NCBI GenBank assembly: GCA_044433415.1 | Contig: JAWXTP010000074.1 | Coordinates: 1-13,932 of the forward strand | DNA length: 13,932 bases | Reading direction: 5' to 3' | From: JAWXTP01 sp044433415 | Lineage (GTDB): Bacteria; Bacteroidota; Bacteroidia; Bacteroidales; Rikenellaceae | Position numbers and translations under genes: made by a program | Notes under the pieces: generated by a model | Told to the model about the DNA's origin: nothing | The model's input: the letters and a program-made list of their open reading frames with translations, nothing else | Database searches by the model: none | In this document: positions 13,932 through 13,932 of the stretch, piece after piece | How positions within the stretch are numbered: the stretch's first letter is position 1 | Layout of the letters: each line of letters begins with the position of its first letter

Positions 13932-13932
13932 C

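Overview
The window is AT-rich and gene-dense, and every well-supported gene lies on the minus strand. It looks like a chromosomal segment of a Bacteroidota organism, most likely order Bacteroidales. The evidence is Bacteroidota-type -7 boxes (TAnnTTTG, several extended to TAnnTTTGCA) upstream of transcription units, leaders without obvious Shine-Dalgarno sequences, Bacteroidales-like FtsY, RimO, RNase Y and ZapA proteins, a THUMP-like methyltransferase, and a secreted DUF4838 protein with a discoidin-like C-terminus. Genus cannot be fixed from the sequence alone.

Read in the direction of transcription (right to left), the first block is a methyltransferase (13609-12446), two tandem paralogous secreted esterase-like hydrolases (12396-11218 and 11187-10021) and a large secreted DUF4838 enzyme-like protein (9947-7764). 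They are tightly spaced and end at a strong 19-bp hairpin. The three secreted proteins look like a small module for decorated glycans or similar polymers.

The middle (7763-5592) is accessory in character. It holds a AAA_14/DUF4143 ATPase with a PD-(D/E)XK-like C-terminus. Its promoter is backed by four contiguous 23-bp repeats. Two directly oriented copies of a small palindromic element flank it, and a third, 164-bp, near-perfect palindrome lies further upstream. The computed ORF start of the ATPase is inflated: its first 45 codons cover the promoter and one element copy.

The left half is housekeeping: ftsY then rimO (which starts with TTG), followed by a unit with a clear promoter at 3163-3170. 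That unit encodes a 97-aa coiled-coil protein, ZapA, a roughly 200-nt structured RNA that fits 6S RNA, and RNase Y. A bidirectional terminator (31-75) separates rny from what looks like the last codons of a convergent plus-strand gene at the left edge.

Between genes, a family of palindromic elements recurs, with ends like AGGGGAGTTCT and AGAAGTTCCC. At least five copies or fragments are convincing and two or three more are degenerate. All lie outside genes, often inside 5' leaders or between operon members. The items most worth a second look are this family, the 23-bp array, the element-flanked ATPase, the esterase/DUF4838 module, and the coiled-coil protein next to ZapA. I see no CRISPR array, tRNA, rRNA or intact transposase.
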